Below are positions 1-7,926 of a DNA stretch of 64,000 nt, piece by piece. Each line of letters opens with the position of its first letter. Positions within the stretch are counted from its first letter, which is position 1. Under the pieces are notes generated by a model. That model was not told where the DNA came from. It searched no databases and saw only the letters and a list, made by a program, of their open reading frames with translations. Both the position numbers and the translations under genes were made by a program. This DNA comes from Streptomyces sp. NBC_01408 (lineage in GTDB: Bacteria > Actinomycetota > Actinomycetes > Streptomycetales > Streptomycetaceae): assembly GCF_026340255.1 (NCBI RefSeq), contig NZ_JAPEPJ010000001.1, positions 1,791,001-1,855,000 of the forward strand, read 5' to 3'.

Positions 1-318
1 GGAGTCGGTCCTCAGCAGGGTCAGGACGTAGAAGCCGGACGCGCCGTCCAGCCGCCGCTCGGGGACCAGCAGCTGGTCCCCGTACTCCCCGGCGGTGGAA
101 GCCAGCCGTCCGGAGGTCGTCTTGTCCACCGGGAGGAGCGAGTCCAGCGGGGCGGGAGCCTCGGCGGACGGCCGCTCGGCGGTCGCCTCCCGGTGGCTGT
201 CCACGCGGTCCTCGAAACGGCCGAGCTGCCAGGACCCCATGAACAGGCAGAAGGGAACGGCGAGCGCGACGAAGACGTTGATCCCCCACCAGCGCGGGGT
301 CAGGAGAAACCGGTGCAC
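1..318 (-). CDS. SURF1 family protein, N-terminal part
   Basis: This is the first 106 residues of a SURF1-family protein, cut by the window edge. It reads from a GTG at 318 and stays open to position 1. It begins VHRFLLTPRWWGINVFVALA and continues with a hydrophobic segment and GSWQLGRFEDR. The TPRWW-G-N-membrane helix-GxWQLxR pattern is the family's N-terminal hallmark. SURF1 proteins sit in the membrane and help assemble cytochrome c oxidase. A G-rich stretch just upstream of the GTG can serve as ribosome binding site. The gene lies 43 bp beyond the stop of the peptidase gene to its right, on the same strand. Function in this strain is inferred from family only. Confidence 0.8.
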   Translation of the reverse strand, partial: MHRFLLTPRWWGINVFVALAVPFCLFMGSWQLGRFEDRVDSHREATAERPSAEAPAPLDSLLPVDKTTSGRLASTAGEYGDQLLVPERRLDGASGFYVLTLLRTDS

Positions 319-361
319 CCCACCACGGTACGGGGGGTGCACCGGCGGGTGTCCCGCAGGG

Positions 362-2191
362 TCAGTCGGAGAGCCGCGCGGGCAGGTGCTTGAGCGTGAA
401 CTCCAGGTCCATCCGGACCTGCTTGATCCGCTCCTCCACCACCAGCGAGCCGTGCCCGGCGTCGTACCGGTACACCTCGTGCACCGCGCCGCGCGCCGCC
501 AGCCGGTCCACGTAGTTGTCGATCTGCCGGATCGGGCAGCGCGGGTCGTTGACGCCCGCCGCGATGTGCACGGGGGCTGTCACCGCGTCCACGTACGTCA
601 GCGGCGAGGACGCCTCGAAGCGGTCCGGGACCTCCTCCGGGGTGCCGCCGAAGAGGGTGCGGTCCAGCGCCTTCAGGGCCTCCATCTCGTCGTGGTAGGC
701 GGTCACGTAGTCCGCGACCGGTACGGCGGCCAGGCCCACGGCCCAGGCGTCCGGCTGCGTCCCGAGGCCCAGCAGCGTCAGGTAACCGCCCCACGAGCCG
801 CCCGACAGGACCAGCCGCGCCGGGTCCGCGAGGCCGGAGCCGACCGCCCATTCCCGGACCGCCGCGATGTCCTCCAGCTCGATCAGGCCGACCCGGTGCT
901 TGAGGGCGTCCGTCCAGGCCCGGCCGTAGCCGGTCGAGCCGCGGTAGTTGACCCGGACGACCGCGAAGCCGTGGTCCAGCCAGGTCGCGGGGTCCGCCGC
1001 GAAGGCGTCGCTGTCGTGCCAGGTGGGCCCGCCGTGGATCTCGAAGACCGTCGGGAAGGGGCCGTCGCCGTGTCCCTCGGGCCGCTGCGCGAGCGCGTGG
1101 ATCCGCCCGCCGGGGCCCTCCACCCACACGTCCTGCACCGGCACCGAGCCGGGCGCGCGGAAACCGGGCGGGTCCAGCACGGTCCCGCCCGCGGTGGACC
1201 GTACCGAGGCGGGCTCCGAGGCCGAGGACCACTGGTACTCCACCGTCCCGTCGGGCCGCGCCGTCGCCCCCGAGACCGTCCCGGGCGGCGTGTCCACCCG
1301 TACGAGTTCCCGCGCGGCCAGGTCGTAGCGCCACAGCTCGCTGCGCGCCTCGAAGCCGTGCACGATCAGCAGCGCGGAGCCGTCGGGATACCACTCGGCG
1401 CTGACGTCGCCCGGCAGGTCGACGGCCAGGTCCTGCTGGGCGCCGGTGGCCACGTCCCACACCATCGGCTCCCAGCGGCCGCGGCGCTGGTGGCCGACCA
1501 GCAGCCGGGTGTCACCCGCGACGGGCGCGAAGCCGAGGACCTCTAGGCCCAGCTCCTCGGCGCCGCCCCGGGTGTCGTCCAGCTCGGCGACGGGGGCGCC
1601 GTCGAGGGTGAGCACGCGCAGCGCCGAGTGCATCGCGTCCCCGTGCTCGGTGTGCTCGACGGCGACGAGCGTCCCGTCGCGCGACAGGTCGCCGACGCCC
1701 GCCGACTCCCGGTGCCGGTAGATCACGGTGGGCGCCGAGCCGTCCGCCCGCACCACGTGCACGGTCGAGCCGTCCTCGTCGGTGGAGCGGCCCACGACCG
1801 CCGTCCCGTCCCTGCCGATGGCCAGCCCGGCGGGGTACGAGGGCTCCAGCCCGGGGGTGGCCGGCTCGTCGGGCCCGCCCGCGAAGGGCTGGCGCACCCA
1901 GGTGCCGAACTCGTCACCGTCGGTGTCGGAGAACCACCAGATCCACTCCCCGTCGGGGGAGAGGGTGCCGTCGGTGGTGCCGTTGGGGCGGTCGGTGGCC
2001 TGCCGCTGGCTGCCGGTGGCGCGGTCCCAGGCGTAGATCTCGTAGGTGCCGGTCGCGTTGGAGACGAAGAGCGAACGGTCCGGGGCGTCCTCGGCCCACT
2101 CGGGCAGCCCGACGCGCGGTGCCCGGTACCGCTTCTCCCACTGGGGCATCTCGGGGGTGTCGCCGGTGGTCACATCGCTGTCGCTGGTCAT
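362..2191 (-). CDS. S9 family (prolyl oligopeptidase-type) serine peptidase
   Basis: A 609-residue two-domain peptidase. The N-terminal two thirds has repeated WD-like strands of a beta-propeller (for example TGTYEIYAWD, SPDGEWIWW). The C-terminal alpha/beta-hydrolase domain holds the nucleophile elbow GGSWGGY near residue 466, the acid in GVNDPRC near residue 548 and the His in AGHGS near residue 580, so the Ser-Asp-His triad is intact. There is no signal peptide, so it should be cytoplasmic and degrade short peptides. I chose the ATG at 2191 because GGGAGG lies just upstream and the protein then begins MTSDSDVTTGDTPEMPQWEK. An upstream in-frame ATG would add 19 residues without a good binding site. 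The exact substrate is unknown. Confidence 0.9.
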   Translation of the reverse strand: MTSDSDVTTGDTPEMPQWEKRYRAPRVGLPEWAEDAPDRSLFVSNATGTYEIYAWDRATGSQRQATDRPNGTTDGTLSPDGEWIWWFSDTDGDEFGTWVRQPFAGGPDEPATPGLEPSYPAGLAIGRDGTAVVGRSTDEDGSTVHVVRADGSAPTVIYRHRESAGVGDLSRDGTLVAVEHTEHGDAMHSALRVLTLDGAPVAELDDTRGGAEELGLEVLGFAPVAGDTRLLVGHQRRGRWEPMVWDVATGAQQDLAVDLPGDVSAEWYPDGSALLIVHGFEARSELWRYDLAARELVRVDTPPGTVSGATARPDGTVEYQWSSASEPASVRSTAGGTVLDPPGFRAPGSVPVQDVWVEGPGGRIHALAQRPEGHGDGPFPTVFEIHGGPTWHDSDAFAADPATWLDHGFAVVRVNYRGSTGYGRAWTDALKHRVGLIELEDIAAVREWAVGSGLADPARLVLSGGSWGGYLTLLGLGTQPDAWAVGLAAVPVADYVTAYHDEMEALKALDRTLFGGTPEEVPDRFEASSPLTYVDAVTAPVHIAAGVNDPRCPIRQIDNYVDRLAARGAVHEVYRYDAGHGSLVVEERIKQVRMDLEFTLKHLPARLSD

Positions 2192-2292
2192 GCCTCCCAT
2201 TCTTAGCGGACGGGCCGCCGGGATGCCGATTGCTCCGAACGGGCGCACAGTGGAACGCGTACGTCCGCCCCGTGCTCCCAGAAGGAGTGGTC

Positions 2293-2460
2293 ATGGCCAA
2301 GAAGGCTCGTACCGGTCACCACCGCCACCAGGATTCCGAGCGTGCGATGGTGAAGAACACGGCGGCCGAGGCGCGTGCCAAGGCCGCGGTCAGGGACGTG
2401 CAGTCGGTCGCCGCGAAGACGCGAGGCATGCAGCAGAAGGCTCAGGCCAAGCGCGGCTGA
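2293..2460 (+). CDS. Small basic conserved protein, function unknown
   Basis: A 55-residue Lys/Arg/Ala-rich protein starting MAKKARTGHHRHQDSERAMV and ending QKAQAKRG. It has a strong AAGGAG site 8 bases upstream of the ATG and is divergent from the peptidase gene, with about 100 bp between the two starts. There is no membrane segment and no cysteine. The composition would suit a nucleic-acid-associated protein, but I see no motif that proves it. An inverted repeat at 2485-2515 follows and may end the transcript. Confidence 0.6.
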   Translation: MAKKARTGHHRHQDSERAMVKNTAAEARAKAAVRDVQSVAAKTRGMQQKAQAKRG

Positions 2461-2484
2461 CCGCTGAGTCACAGCACCGGTCAC

Positions 2485-2515
2485 CGGCCCGGGGCTTCCT
2501 GGAAGCCGCGGGCCG
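2485..2515. terminator. Inverted repeat after small basic gene
   Basis: A 15-base arm (2485-2499) pairs with 2501-2515 with one mismatch and a one-base loop. It lies between the stop at 2460 and the next start at 2567, the place for a terminator, although no T-run follows. Confidence 0.45.
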
Positions 2516-2566
2516 AGTGCGCGGTCGGCACGGGCCGATCGGCAGGACGCGGCCTACGCTGGGCCC

Positions 2567-3889
2567 ATGCGGATGATCGTCCGGGGCGCCCGGCTGCCGA
2601 CCGACCAGAATCCCGCCGTCGACGCGCACGGCCTGTCCGACGTCGAGGTCGGTGAGGACGGCCGCATCGCGCGGGTCCTCCCGCACGACGACCAGAAGGA
2701 ACCACCGGCCACCGGCACCCTCATCGAGGCGCACGGCTGCCTGCTCACGCCCCCCTTCGTCGAGCCGCACATCCACCTCGACACCGCCCTGACCGCCGGT
2801 GAACCGCGGCCGAACGCCTCCGGCACGCTCTGGGAGGGCATCGCCTGCTGGAGCGAGCGCAAGCGGACCCTGACCCGCGAGGACGTGATCGCACGCGCCA
2901 CCGAGGTGCTGCGCTGGCAGGCGGCGCAGGGCGTGCTGCACGTCCGTACCCACTGCGACATCACCGACCCCTCCCTCACCGCGCTCGACGCACTGCTCGA
3001 AGTGCGCGACAGGGTCCGGGAGTTCATGACCCTCCAGATCGTGGCCTTCCCGCAGGAGGGCATCGTCTCCTTCCCGGACGGTCAGGCCCTGCTGCGCGAG
3101 GCGCTCGTGCGCGGAGCCGACGTCGTCGGGGCCATCCCGCACTTCGAGGACACCCGCGAGGACGGGGTCGCCTCGCTGGGCATCGCCTTCGCCCTGGCCG
3201 AGGAGTACGGGCTGTGCGTGGACGCCCACTGCGACGAGATCGACGACGAGCAGTCCCGCTTCGTGGAGGTGCTGGCCGCGCTGGCGCTGCGCTCGGGCCT
3301 GCGCGGCCGGGCCACCGCCTCCCATACGACGGCCATGGGCTCCTACAACGGCGCGTACAGCTTCAAACTCCAGCGGCTGCTGGCCCGTTCCGGCATCAAC
3401 CTGGTGTCCAACCCCTTCGCCAACCTCAACCTCCAGGGCCGCTTCGACGCCTACCCCAAGCGGCGCGGCCTGACCCAGGTCAAGGAAATGCTGGCGGCAG
3501 GCGTCAACGTGGCCTTCGGCCACGACGACGTGATGGACCCCTGGAACGCGCTGGGGACCGGCAACCCGCTCCAGACCGCCCTCGTCGGGCTGTACGCCGC
3601 GCAGCTCACCGGCGCCGACGACATCCCCACCGCCTTCTCGATGGTGACGGACCGTGCCGCCCGCGTCCTCGGCCTGGACGCGGACCGGTACGGCATCACC
3701 GAGGGCGCCCCCGCCTCCTTCGTGCTCCTGCCCGCCCCGTCGCCCGAGGAGGCGCTCCGCCGCCAGGTCCGCCCCCGGTACGTGGTCTCGCACGGCAGCG
3801 TCCTCGCCCGCACCCCGGACGCCCCGACCGTCCTCAACTGGCCCGGGGAGCCCCCGTCGGAGGTCGACTTCACCCCGCGCCTACGCTGA
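2567..3889 (+). CDS. codA: Cytosine deaminase (amidohydrolase superfamily)
   Basis: A 440-residue metal-dependent amidohydrolase that closely follows the CodA pattern. The metal ligands are visible in order: HIHLD (His68, His70), DAHCDEIDDEQS (His221, with the CodA-type HCDExxDxQS signature), SHTTAMG (His253) and GHDDVMDPW (Asp320). Bacterial CodA converts cytosine to uracil and ammonia for pyrimidine salvage; relatives act on isoguanine or other heterocycles, so substrate is inferred from the signature. The start is the ATG at 2567; a second ATG two codons on is possible. The HD-domain gene begins 7 bp after the stop, so the two are probably co-transcribed. No permease gene is adjacent. Confidence 0.85.
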   Translation: MRMIVRGARLPTDQNPAVDAHGLSDVEVGEDGRIARVLPHDDQKEPPATGTLIEAHGCLLTPPFVEPHIHLDTALTAGEPRPNASGTLWEGIACWSERKRTLTREDVIARATEVLRWQAAQGVLHVRTHCDITDPSLTALDALLEVRDRVREFMTLQIVAFPQEGIVSFPDGQALLREALVRGADVVGAIPHFEDTREDGVASLGIAFALAEEYGLCVDAHCDEIDDEQSRFVEVLAALALRSGLRGRATASHTTAMGSYNGAYSFKLQRLLARSGINLVSNPFANLNLQGRFDAYPKRRGLTQVKEMLAAGVNVAFGHDDVMDPWNALGTGNPLQTALVGLYAAQLTGADDIPTAFSMVTDRAARVLGLDADRYGITEGAPASFVLLPAPSPEEALRRQVRPRYVVSHGSVLARTPDAPTVLNWPGEPPSEVDFTPRLR

Positions 3890-3895
3890 CGTGCC

Positions 3896-4492
3896 ATGAC
3901 CATGACGTGGAACCTCGACACCGCATCCGCCCGGGCCGCCCTGCGGATCGCGACGGAGTACGCCGACGCGGACCTGCTCGGGCACTCCGTCCGCTCCTAC
4001 GCCTTCGGGGCGCGGTACGCGGCCGAGCACGGGCTCGCGTACGACGCCGAACTGTTCTACGTGGCCGCTCTCGTCCACGACCTGGGCCTGACCGCGCCGT
4101 TCGACAGCCACACCCTGTCCTTCGAGGAGGCGGGCGGCCATGTCGCGCGCGTGCTGACGGCGGGCCTGGGCTGGCCGGCGGACCGCCGGGACCGCGCCGC
4201 GGAGGTGATCGTCCTGCACATGCGGGACGACGTCACGGCCGCCGAGGACGTGGAGAGCCACCTCCTCCAGGTCGGCACCAGCGCCGACGTGTCGGGCCTG
4301 CGCGTCGAGGAGTTCGACGCCGGCTTCACCGCCGCCCTGCTCGCCGCTTACCCGCGGGGAGGCTTCGGCGCGTCCTTCCTCGCCCTGGTCGAGGAGCAGG
4401 CGCGGCGCAAGCCCGCCTGCGCGGCCGCCGGCTACGTGGCGGGCGGCGCGGCGGCCCGCATCGGGGCCAACCCGCTGGACCGGCGCGGCTGA
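3896..4492 (+). CDS. HD domain-containing protein
   Basis: A 198-residue protein with an HD-type metal-binding fold: His30 in LLGHSVRSY, the His61-Asp62 pair in ALVHDLG, and a further His in VIVLHMRDD. HD proteins are metal-dependent phosphohydrolases or, in the cyanamide hydratase branch, hydratases; the short single-domain layout resembles the latter. It starts 7 bp after the cytosine deaminase stop, which suggests a shared transcript and perhaps a role in nitrogenous heterocycle breakdown, but that link is inference. The start MTMTWNLD is the only Met before the domain. Confidence 0.8.
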   Translation: MTMTWNLDTASARAALRIATEYADADLLGHSVRSYAFGARYAAEHGLAYDAELFYVAALVHDLGLTAPFDSHTLSFEEAGGHVARVLTAGLGWPADRRDRAAEVIVLHMRDDVTAAEDVESHLLQVGTSADVSGLRVEEFDAGFTAALLAAYPRGGFGASFLALVEEQARRKPACAAAGYVAGGAAARIGANPLDRRG

Positions 4493-4562
4493 CCGCGCCG
4501 CCCGCACCGGGTCACGGGCGGCGGTCCCCGGCATCCGCGACCGCGTCGGATAGCGTGCCCGC

Positions 4563-5099
4563 ATGTCGTGGGACGAGGACGGAACGCCGCACCCGCTCGC
4601 ACAGCGCCGCACCGGCCGCAGCGAGCAGGAGCCGGACCGGCTGCCCGAGATCCGGGAGCTGGAGGCGCTCGGCTGGGAGCAGGCGCCCGAGAGCAGCCTC
4701 TGGGTGTTCCTGCCGTACGTATGGCCGCCCGGCGACCGGACCTGGATCCCCGACCGCTCCACGCACTGGGCGGTGGAGACCGGCCTCGACGGCCACGGCC
4801 ACATCACCGGGGTGGAGTGCGCCCCGCTCTCCGAGGCCGACGTGGACCTCCTCGGCGGCGAGACCGACGCGGTCCTCGCGGACCTCGGCGTCCCGCCGCG
4901 CCCCCGGGGACGGCTGTGGCTGCTCCGCCCGGTCGGCGCCTTCCCCACGGTGGGCGCGGTCCTCGGCCACCTGCGCGCCGTGGCCGCCGAACGAGGCGTC
5001 GAGGAGCGGCCCTCGGCGGACTTCCTCGCCCTGGCCCGGACCGAACTCGCCGCCCTGGCACGCACCCGTACCGATCGCACCGAAGGACTCAGCACATGA
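4563..5099 (+). CDS. DUF5956-like protein
   Basis: A 178-residue soluble protein rich in Trp and Pro, with blocks such as LEALGWEQAP, WVFLPYVWPPGDRTW and GRLWLLRPVGAFPTVG. I recall this pattern in Streptomyces proteins labelled DUF5956, but the label is from memory. There is no catalytic motif, signal peptide or membrane segment. The stop overlaps the next start (ATGA at 5096-5099), so translation of the two is probably coupled. Function unknown. Confidence 0.65.
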   Translation: MSWDEDGTPHPLAQRRTGRSEQEPDRLPEIRELEALGWEQAPESSLWVFLPYVWPPGDRTWIPDRSTHWAVETGLDGHGHITGVECAPLSEADVDLLGGETDAVLADLGVPPRPRGRLWLLRPVGAFPTVGAVLGHLRAVAAERGVEERPSADFLALARTELAALARTRTDRTEGLST

Positions 5100-5608
5100 A
5101 CGACCCCGACCGGACCCCCGTAGAGGACACCCGCTTCGGCGGGATAACCGTCCGCCAGGAGGGCCAGGACCGCATCGAGGTCCACGGCGAGCGGATACCC
5201 CGCGTGATCCTGGAGCGCGACCCGGCGTCGGAAGTGGACCCGCGGACCGCCATCGGCACCCGCGACGCGGACCGCCTCACGATGCGGATCGACGGGCGTC
5301 AGGCCCGGCTGGAGCCGGCGAAGGGCGCCCTGACGAGGCACTCGTACCGGGTGGACGTGGAGTACGGGGGAGCGCGCTACCGCCTCGTCCCGGACTCGGT
5401 GCCCAGCAGCCGGCTGACCCGCGACGGAGTGCACCTCGGTGACTTCTCCTGCGACGGCGACGAGATGGTGCTCGCCGAATGGACGGAGGGCGCCGAGGTC
5501 GAGCCGGTGGACGCCTCGATCGGCTACGCCCTGGCGTCGGCCTTCGGCACGGGCGGCCAGCCCCTGTGGATGATGCTCGCCGACGGGGTGAGCAGCGCGC
5601 TCCCGTAG
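5096..5608 (+). CDS. Conserved hypothetical protein
   Basis: A 170-residue protein beginning MNDPDRTPVEDTRFGGITVR. It looks like a beta-rich soluble protein, with an ILERDPASEVDPRTAIG block and repeated short strands. I do not recognise a family. It is translationally coupled to the preceding gene by an ATGA overlap, so the two probably act together. The 144 bp after its stop hold only a pyrimidine-rich run with repeats of CCGTCC, and no gene. Confidence 0.6.
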   Translation: MNDPDRTPVEDTRFGGITVRQEGQDRIEVHGERIPRVILERDPASEVDPRTAIGTRDADRLTMRIDGRQARLEPAKGALTRHSYRVDVEYGGARYRLVPDSVPSSRLTRDGVHLGDFSCDGDEMVLAEWTEGAEVEPVDASIGYALASAFGTGGQPLWMMLADGVSSALP

Positions 5609-5752
5609 GGACGCCGCCCTGACCGTCCGGTCCGTCCTGCCCACCCTGGCCGTCCCGTCCGCCCGACCGTCCTGTCCGTTCCGCCCCGTCCTGCCGTCCG
5701 GCGGCCCCGTAGCTACGCTTGGCGTGAGGGGCGACCGACGGGAGGCCACCTC

Positions 5753-6031
5753 ATGCACCGACGTCACCACTTCCACATCGACCACGCGGGGCATTCGGTG
5801 AGTGCCACCGTCCAGACGGGCCACAACGCGCTGGTGGAGGTACTGGTCGACGGGAAGGAGACGGGGCACGCCACGACGCACGACGACCATCCCGTGACCG
5901 TGCGGGTGGAACTGCCGACGGATCCCCCGACGTGGGCCTCGGTCCGCGCGACCCCGGGCCCGGGGCTGCCGCGCTGCGTCTTCGAGACGGCGGCCATCGA
6001 GCCACGGGTCATGTCGCCGCGCTCCTACTGA
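5753..6031 (+). CDS. Small His-rich conserved hypothetical protein
   Basis: A 92-residue protein with a His-rich first half (MHRRHHFHIDHAGHSVSATV) and a later GHATTHDDHPVTV. GGGAGG stands 8 bases ahead of the ATG. Spaced histidines could bind a metal, but no known site is recognisable. There are no membrane segments or cysteine pairs. It is a single-gene unit between the DUF5956-like pair and the PucR-type regulator. Confidence 0.55.
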   Translation: MHRRHHFHIDHAGHSVSATVQTGHNALVEVLVDGKETGHATTHDDHPVTVRVELPTDPPTWASVRATPGPGLPRCVFETAAIEPRVMSPRSY

Positions 6032-6142
6032 CGGGCCGCGCCCAAAGCCGCCCGACGCCTGATTCCCGACGCCCGGCGTTGTCGGCAGTCCCCGTATCCT
6101 GATCACGCCGGTTCGGGGGATGCCGCGCATCAGGAGCGGGGG

Positions 6143-7210
6143 ATGGGTGTGACGGACCGGGAAGCGCCACAGACGCATGTGGCGGGGTTCGCCGAAACCC
6201 TGCTGGGCGCGTGCGCGACAGGACGCAGGCTCACCCGGGACGAGCTGGAATCGCGCCGCGTGCAGGGGGAGCGGGCGGCGGAGGCCGGGCTGTCGCTGCG
6301 CGGGCTCATCAGGGAACACCTGGCCGTGACGCGGGAGGTCCAGCCACGGCTGGCGGCCGGCTCGACGGGCCCGCTGCTGGAGGCGGTGCAGCAGGCGGTG
6401 GACGCCTTTGCCGAGGGCCACGAGCGGGCGCAGCACCAGGCGGTCCGTCAGGAGGAGGCCGCGCGCCGCGAGTTCATCGACGACCTGCTGTACGGGCGCA
6501 GCGACCTGGGCCGATTGGCGGAGCGGGCCGGACGCTTCGGCCTGCTGCTTTCCCAGGCCCACGCGGTCGCCGTCGCGACCGGGCCCGAACCGTACGGGGA
6601 CGGCTACCCGGTGGCGCGCGGGATAGAGGAGGCGGTCCTGGCCCGGTTCGGCAACCGGAAGATCCTGCTGGCCACCAAGGACGGCCGGCTCATCTGTGTC
6701 GCTCCCGGGGACCAGCCCGACGTACTCGGCTACTTCGCCAAGCGGGCGTACGCGGCCACCGACGGCGGCCGGGTCGCCATCGGCCGCTCCCACCCGGGCG
6801 CGGGCGGGGTCGTCCACTCGTACGAGGAGGCGCTCAACGCGCTCGACCTCGCCGAGCGGATGCGTCTGGAGGGACCCGTGTTCCGCGCCGCGGACCTGCT
6901 GGTCTACCCGGTCCTCACCCGTGACCGGCAGGCCATGGCCGACCTGGTGGAGAGCGTCCTCGGGCCCCTCGGGCAGGCCCGGGGCGGCGCCCAGCCGCTC
7001 CTAGACACCCTCACCGCGTACTTCGACAGCGGCTGCGTGGCGACCGAGGCCGCCCGGCGGCTGTCGCTGAGCGTGCGGGCGCTGACGTACCGCCTGGAGC
7101 GCATCCACCGCCTCACGGCCGCGGACCCGGCCGATCCCGCGCACCGCTACACGCTCCAGACGGCGGTGATCGGCGCCCGGCTGCTGGGCTGGCCGGGGAC
7201 CGGGGACTGA
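6143..7210 (+). CDS. PucR/CdaR-type helix-turn-helix regulator
   Basis: A 355-residue transcription regulator. The N-terminal half is helical (LIREHLAVTREVQPRL), the middle resembles the GGDEF-like CdaR domain, and the C-terminus has the PucR HTH: CVATEAARRLSLSVRALTYR followed by LERIHRLT and a final YTLQTAVIGARLLGW. Regulators of this type respond to small metabolites and control neighbouring or distant catabolic genes. I use the ATG at 6143, with AGGAGCGGGG upstream; a GTG two codons on is possible. No obvious target lies next to it. Confidence 0.8.
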   Translation: MGVTDREAPQTHVAGFAETLLGACATGRRLTRDELESRRVQGERAAEAGLSLRGLIREHLAVTREVQPRLAAGSTGPLLEAVQQAVDAFAEGHERAQHQAVRQEEAARREFIDDLLYGRSDLGRLAERAGRFGLLLSQAHAVAVATGPEPYGDGYPVARGIEEAVLARFGNRKILLATKDGRLICVAPGDQPDVLGYFAKRAYAATDGGRVAIGRSHPGAGGVVHSYEEALNALDLAERMRLEGPVFRAADLLVYPVLTRDRQAMADLVESVLGPLGQARGGAQPLLDTLTAYFDSGCVATEAARRLSLSVRALTYRLERIHRLTAADPADPAHRYTLQTAVIGARLLGWPGTGD

Positions 7211-7355
7211 CGGCGGGCTGCGTCGGCCGAGTGGGCTGCGCCGGCTGCGTCAAAGACGCGTAAAGATTGCCGGTGACAGGCAATGCGCGTCGCGTGTACG
7301 CGGTGGCACGATCCCCTTGTCCGGCTAGCACACCGGTTCAGACGGGGGAGTCTGC

Positions 7356-7871
7356 GTGGCCTTGTTTCTGGGTCTCGGCATTGCGGGGATCGTCCTGCTG
7401 GTCTGCTCGCTGGTGTTCGACGGGGTGCTGGAGGGGTTGCTCGACGGCGCCCTGGACGGGCTGCTCGACGGGTGGCTGTCGCTGCCGGTGGTCGCGGGGT
7501 TCGTTTCGATGCTCGGTTTCACGGGGGCGATCGTGCTCGGGTCCACCGGACTCGGGCCCGGCGCGGCGGCCGCCGCGGGAGCGCTGGCCGGTACGGGGGC
7601 CGGCTGGGCGAGGTACCGGTTCAGCCGGGCCCTGATGCGCGACGGCAGTGGCCGGGCGCCGCGTCAGGGCGACCTCGTCGGCTCGGCGGGGACCGTGGTC
7701 ACCGCCGTCCCGGCGGGCGGCGGTTACGGCGAGGTCCTGCTGCGCCTCGGCGGCCAGCCGGTCAAGTACACCGCGAGCTCCGAGGGCGGCGCGCTGCCCC
7801 GGGGCGCCGAGGTGTGGGTGACGGCCGCGCCCTCGTCCACCTCCGTCACGGTCCGCCCCGTCGACCGCTGA
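7356..7871 (+). CDS. NfeD/YqiJ-like membrane protein with OB-fold tail
   Basis: A 171-residue protein read from a GTG with GGGGGAG upstream. It has hydrophobic helices at about residues 3-22, 40-62 and 66-85, then a soluble tail of about 70 residues (QGDLVGSAGTVVTAVPAGGG ... EVWVTAAPSSTSVTV) typical of the OB fold of NfeD/YqiJ proteins. Such proteins are co-encoded with flotillins and sit beside them in the membrane. That is the arrangement here: the flotillin gene starts 56 bp downstream. Between membrane helices there is an LEGLLDGALDGLLDGWL repeat. Confidence 0.75.
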   Translation: MALFLGLGIAGIVLLVCSLVFDGVLEGLLDGALDGLLDGWLSLPVVAGFVSMLGFTGAIVLGSTGLGPGAAAAAGALAGTGAGWARYRFSRALMRDGSGRAPRQGDLVGSAGTVVTAVPAGGGYGEVLLRLGGQPVKYTASSEGGALPRGAEVWVTAAPSSTSVTVRPVDR

Positions 7872-7872
7872 C

Positions 7873-7893
7873 GACACCCCCTTAGGGGGTGTC
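7873..7893 (+). terminator. Perfect hairpin between NfeD-like and flotillin genes
   Basis: A 9-bp perfect stem (7873-7881 with 7885-7893) around a TTA loop, immediately after the NfeD-like stop and 33 bp before the flotillin start. It could be a partial terminator or a stabilising mRNA structure that sets the ratio of the two products. Confidence 0.5.
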
Positions 7894-7926
7894 CTCCTCG
7901 TCCATCCGCTCTACGGGAGTTGTGTC

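Noticed and set aside
3881-6817. A 978-codon minus-strand frame and similar long shadow frames over codA, the HD gene and the regulator
   Set aside because: Composition is low complexity and the overlapping plus-strand frames have recognisable domains and ribosome binding sites.
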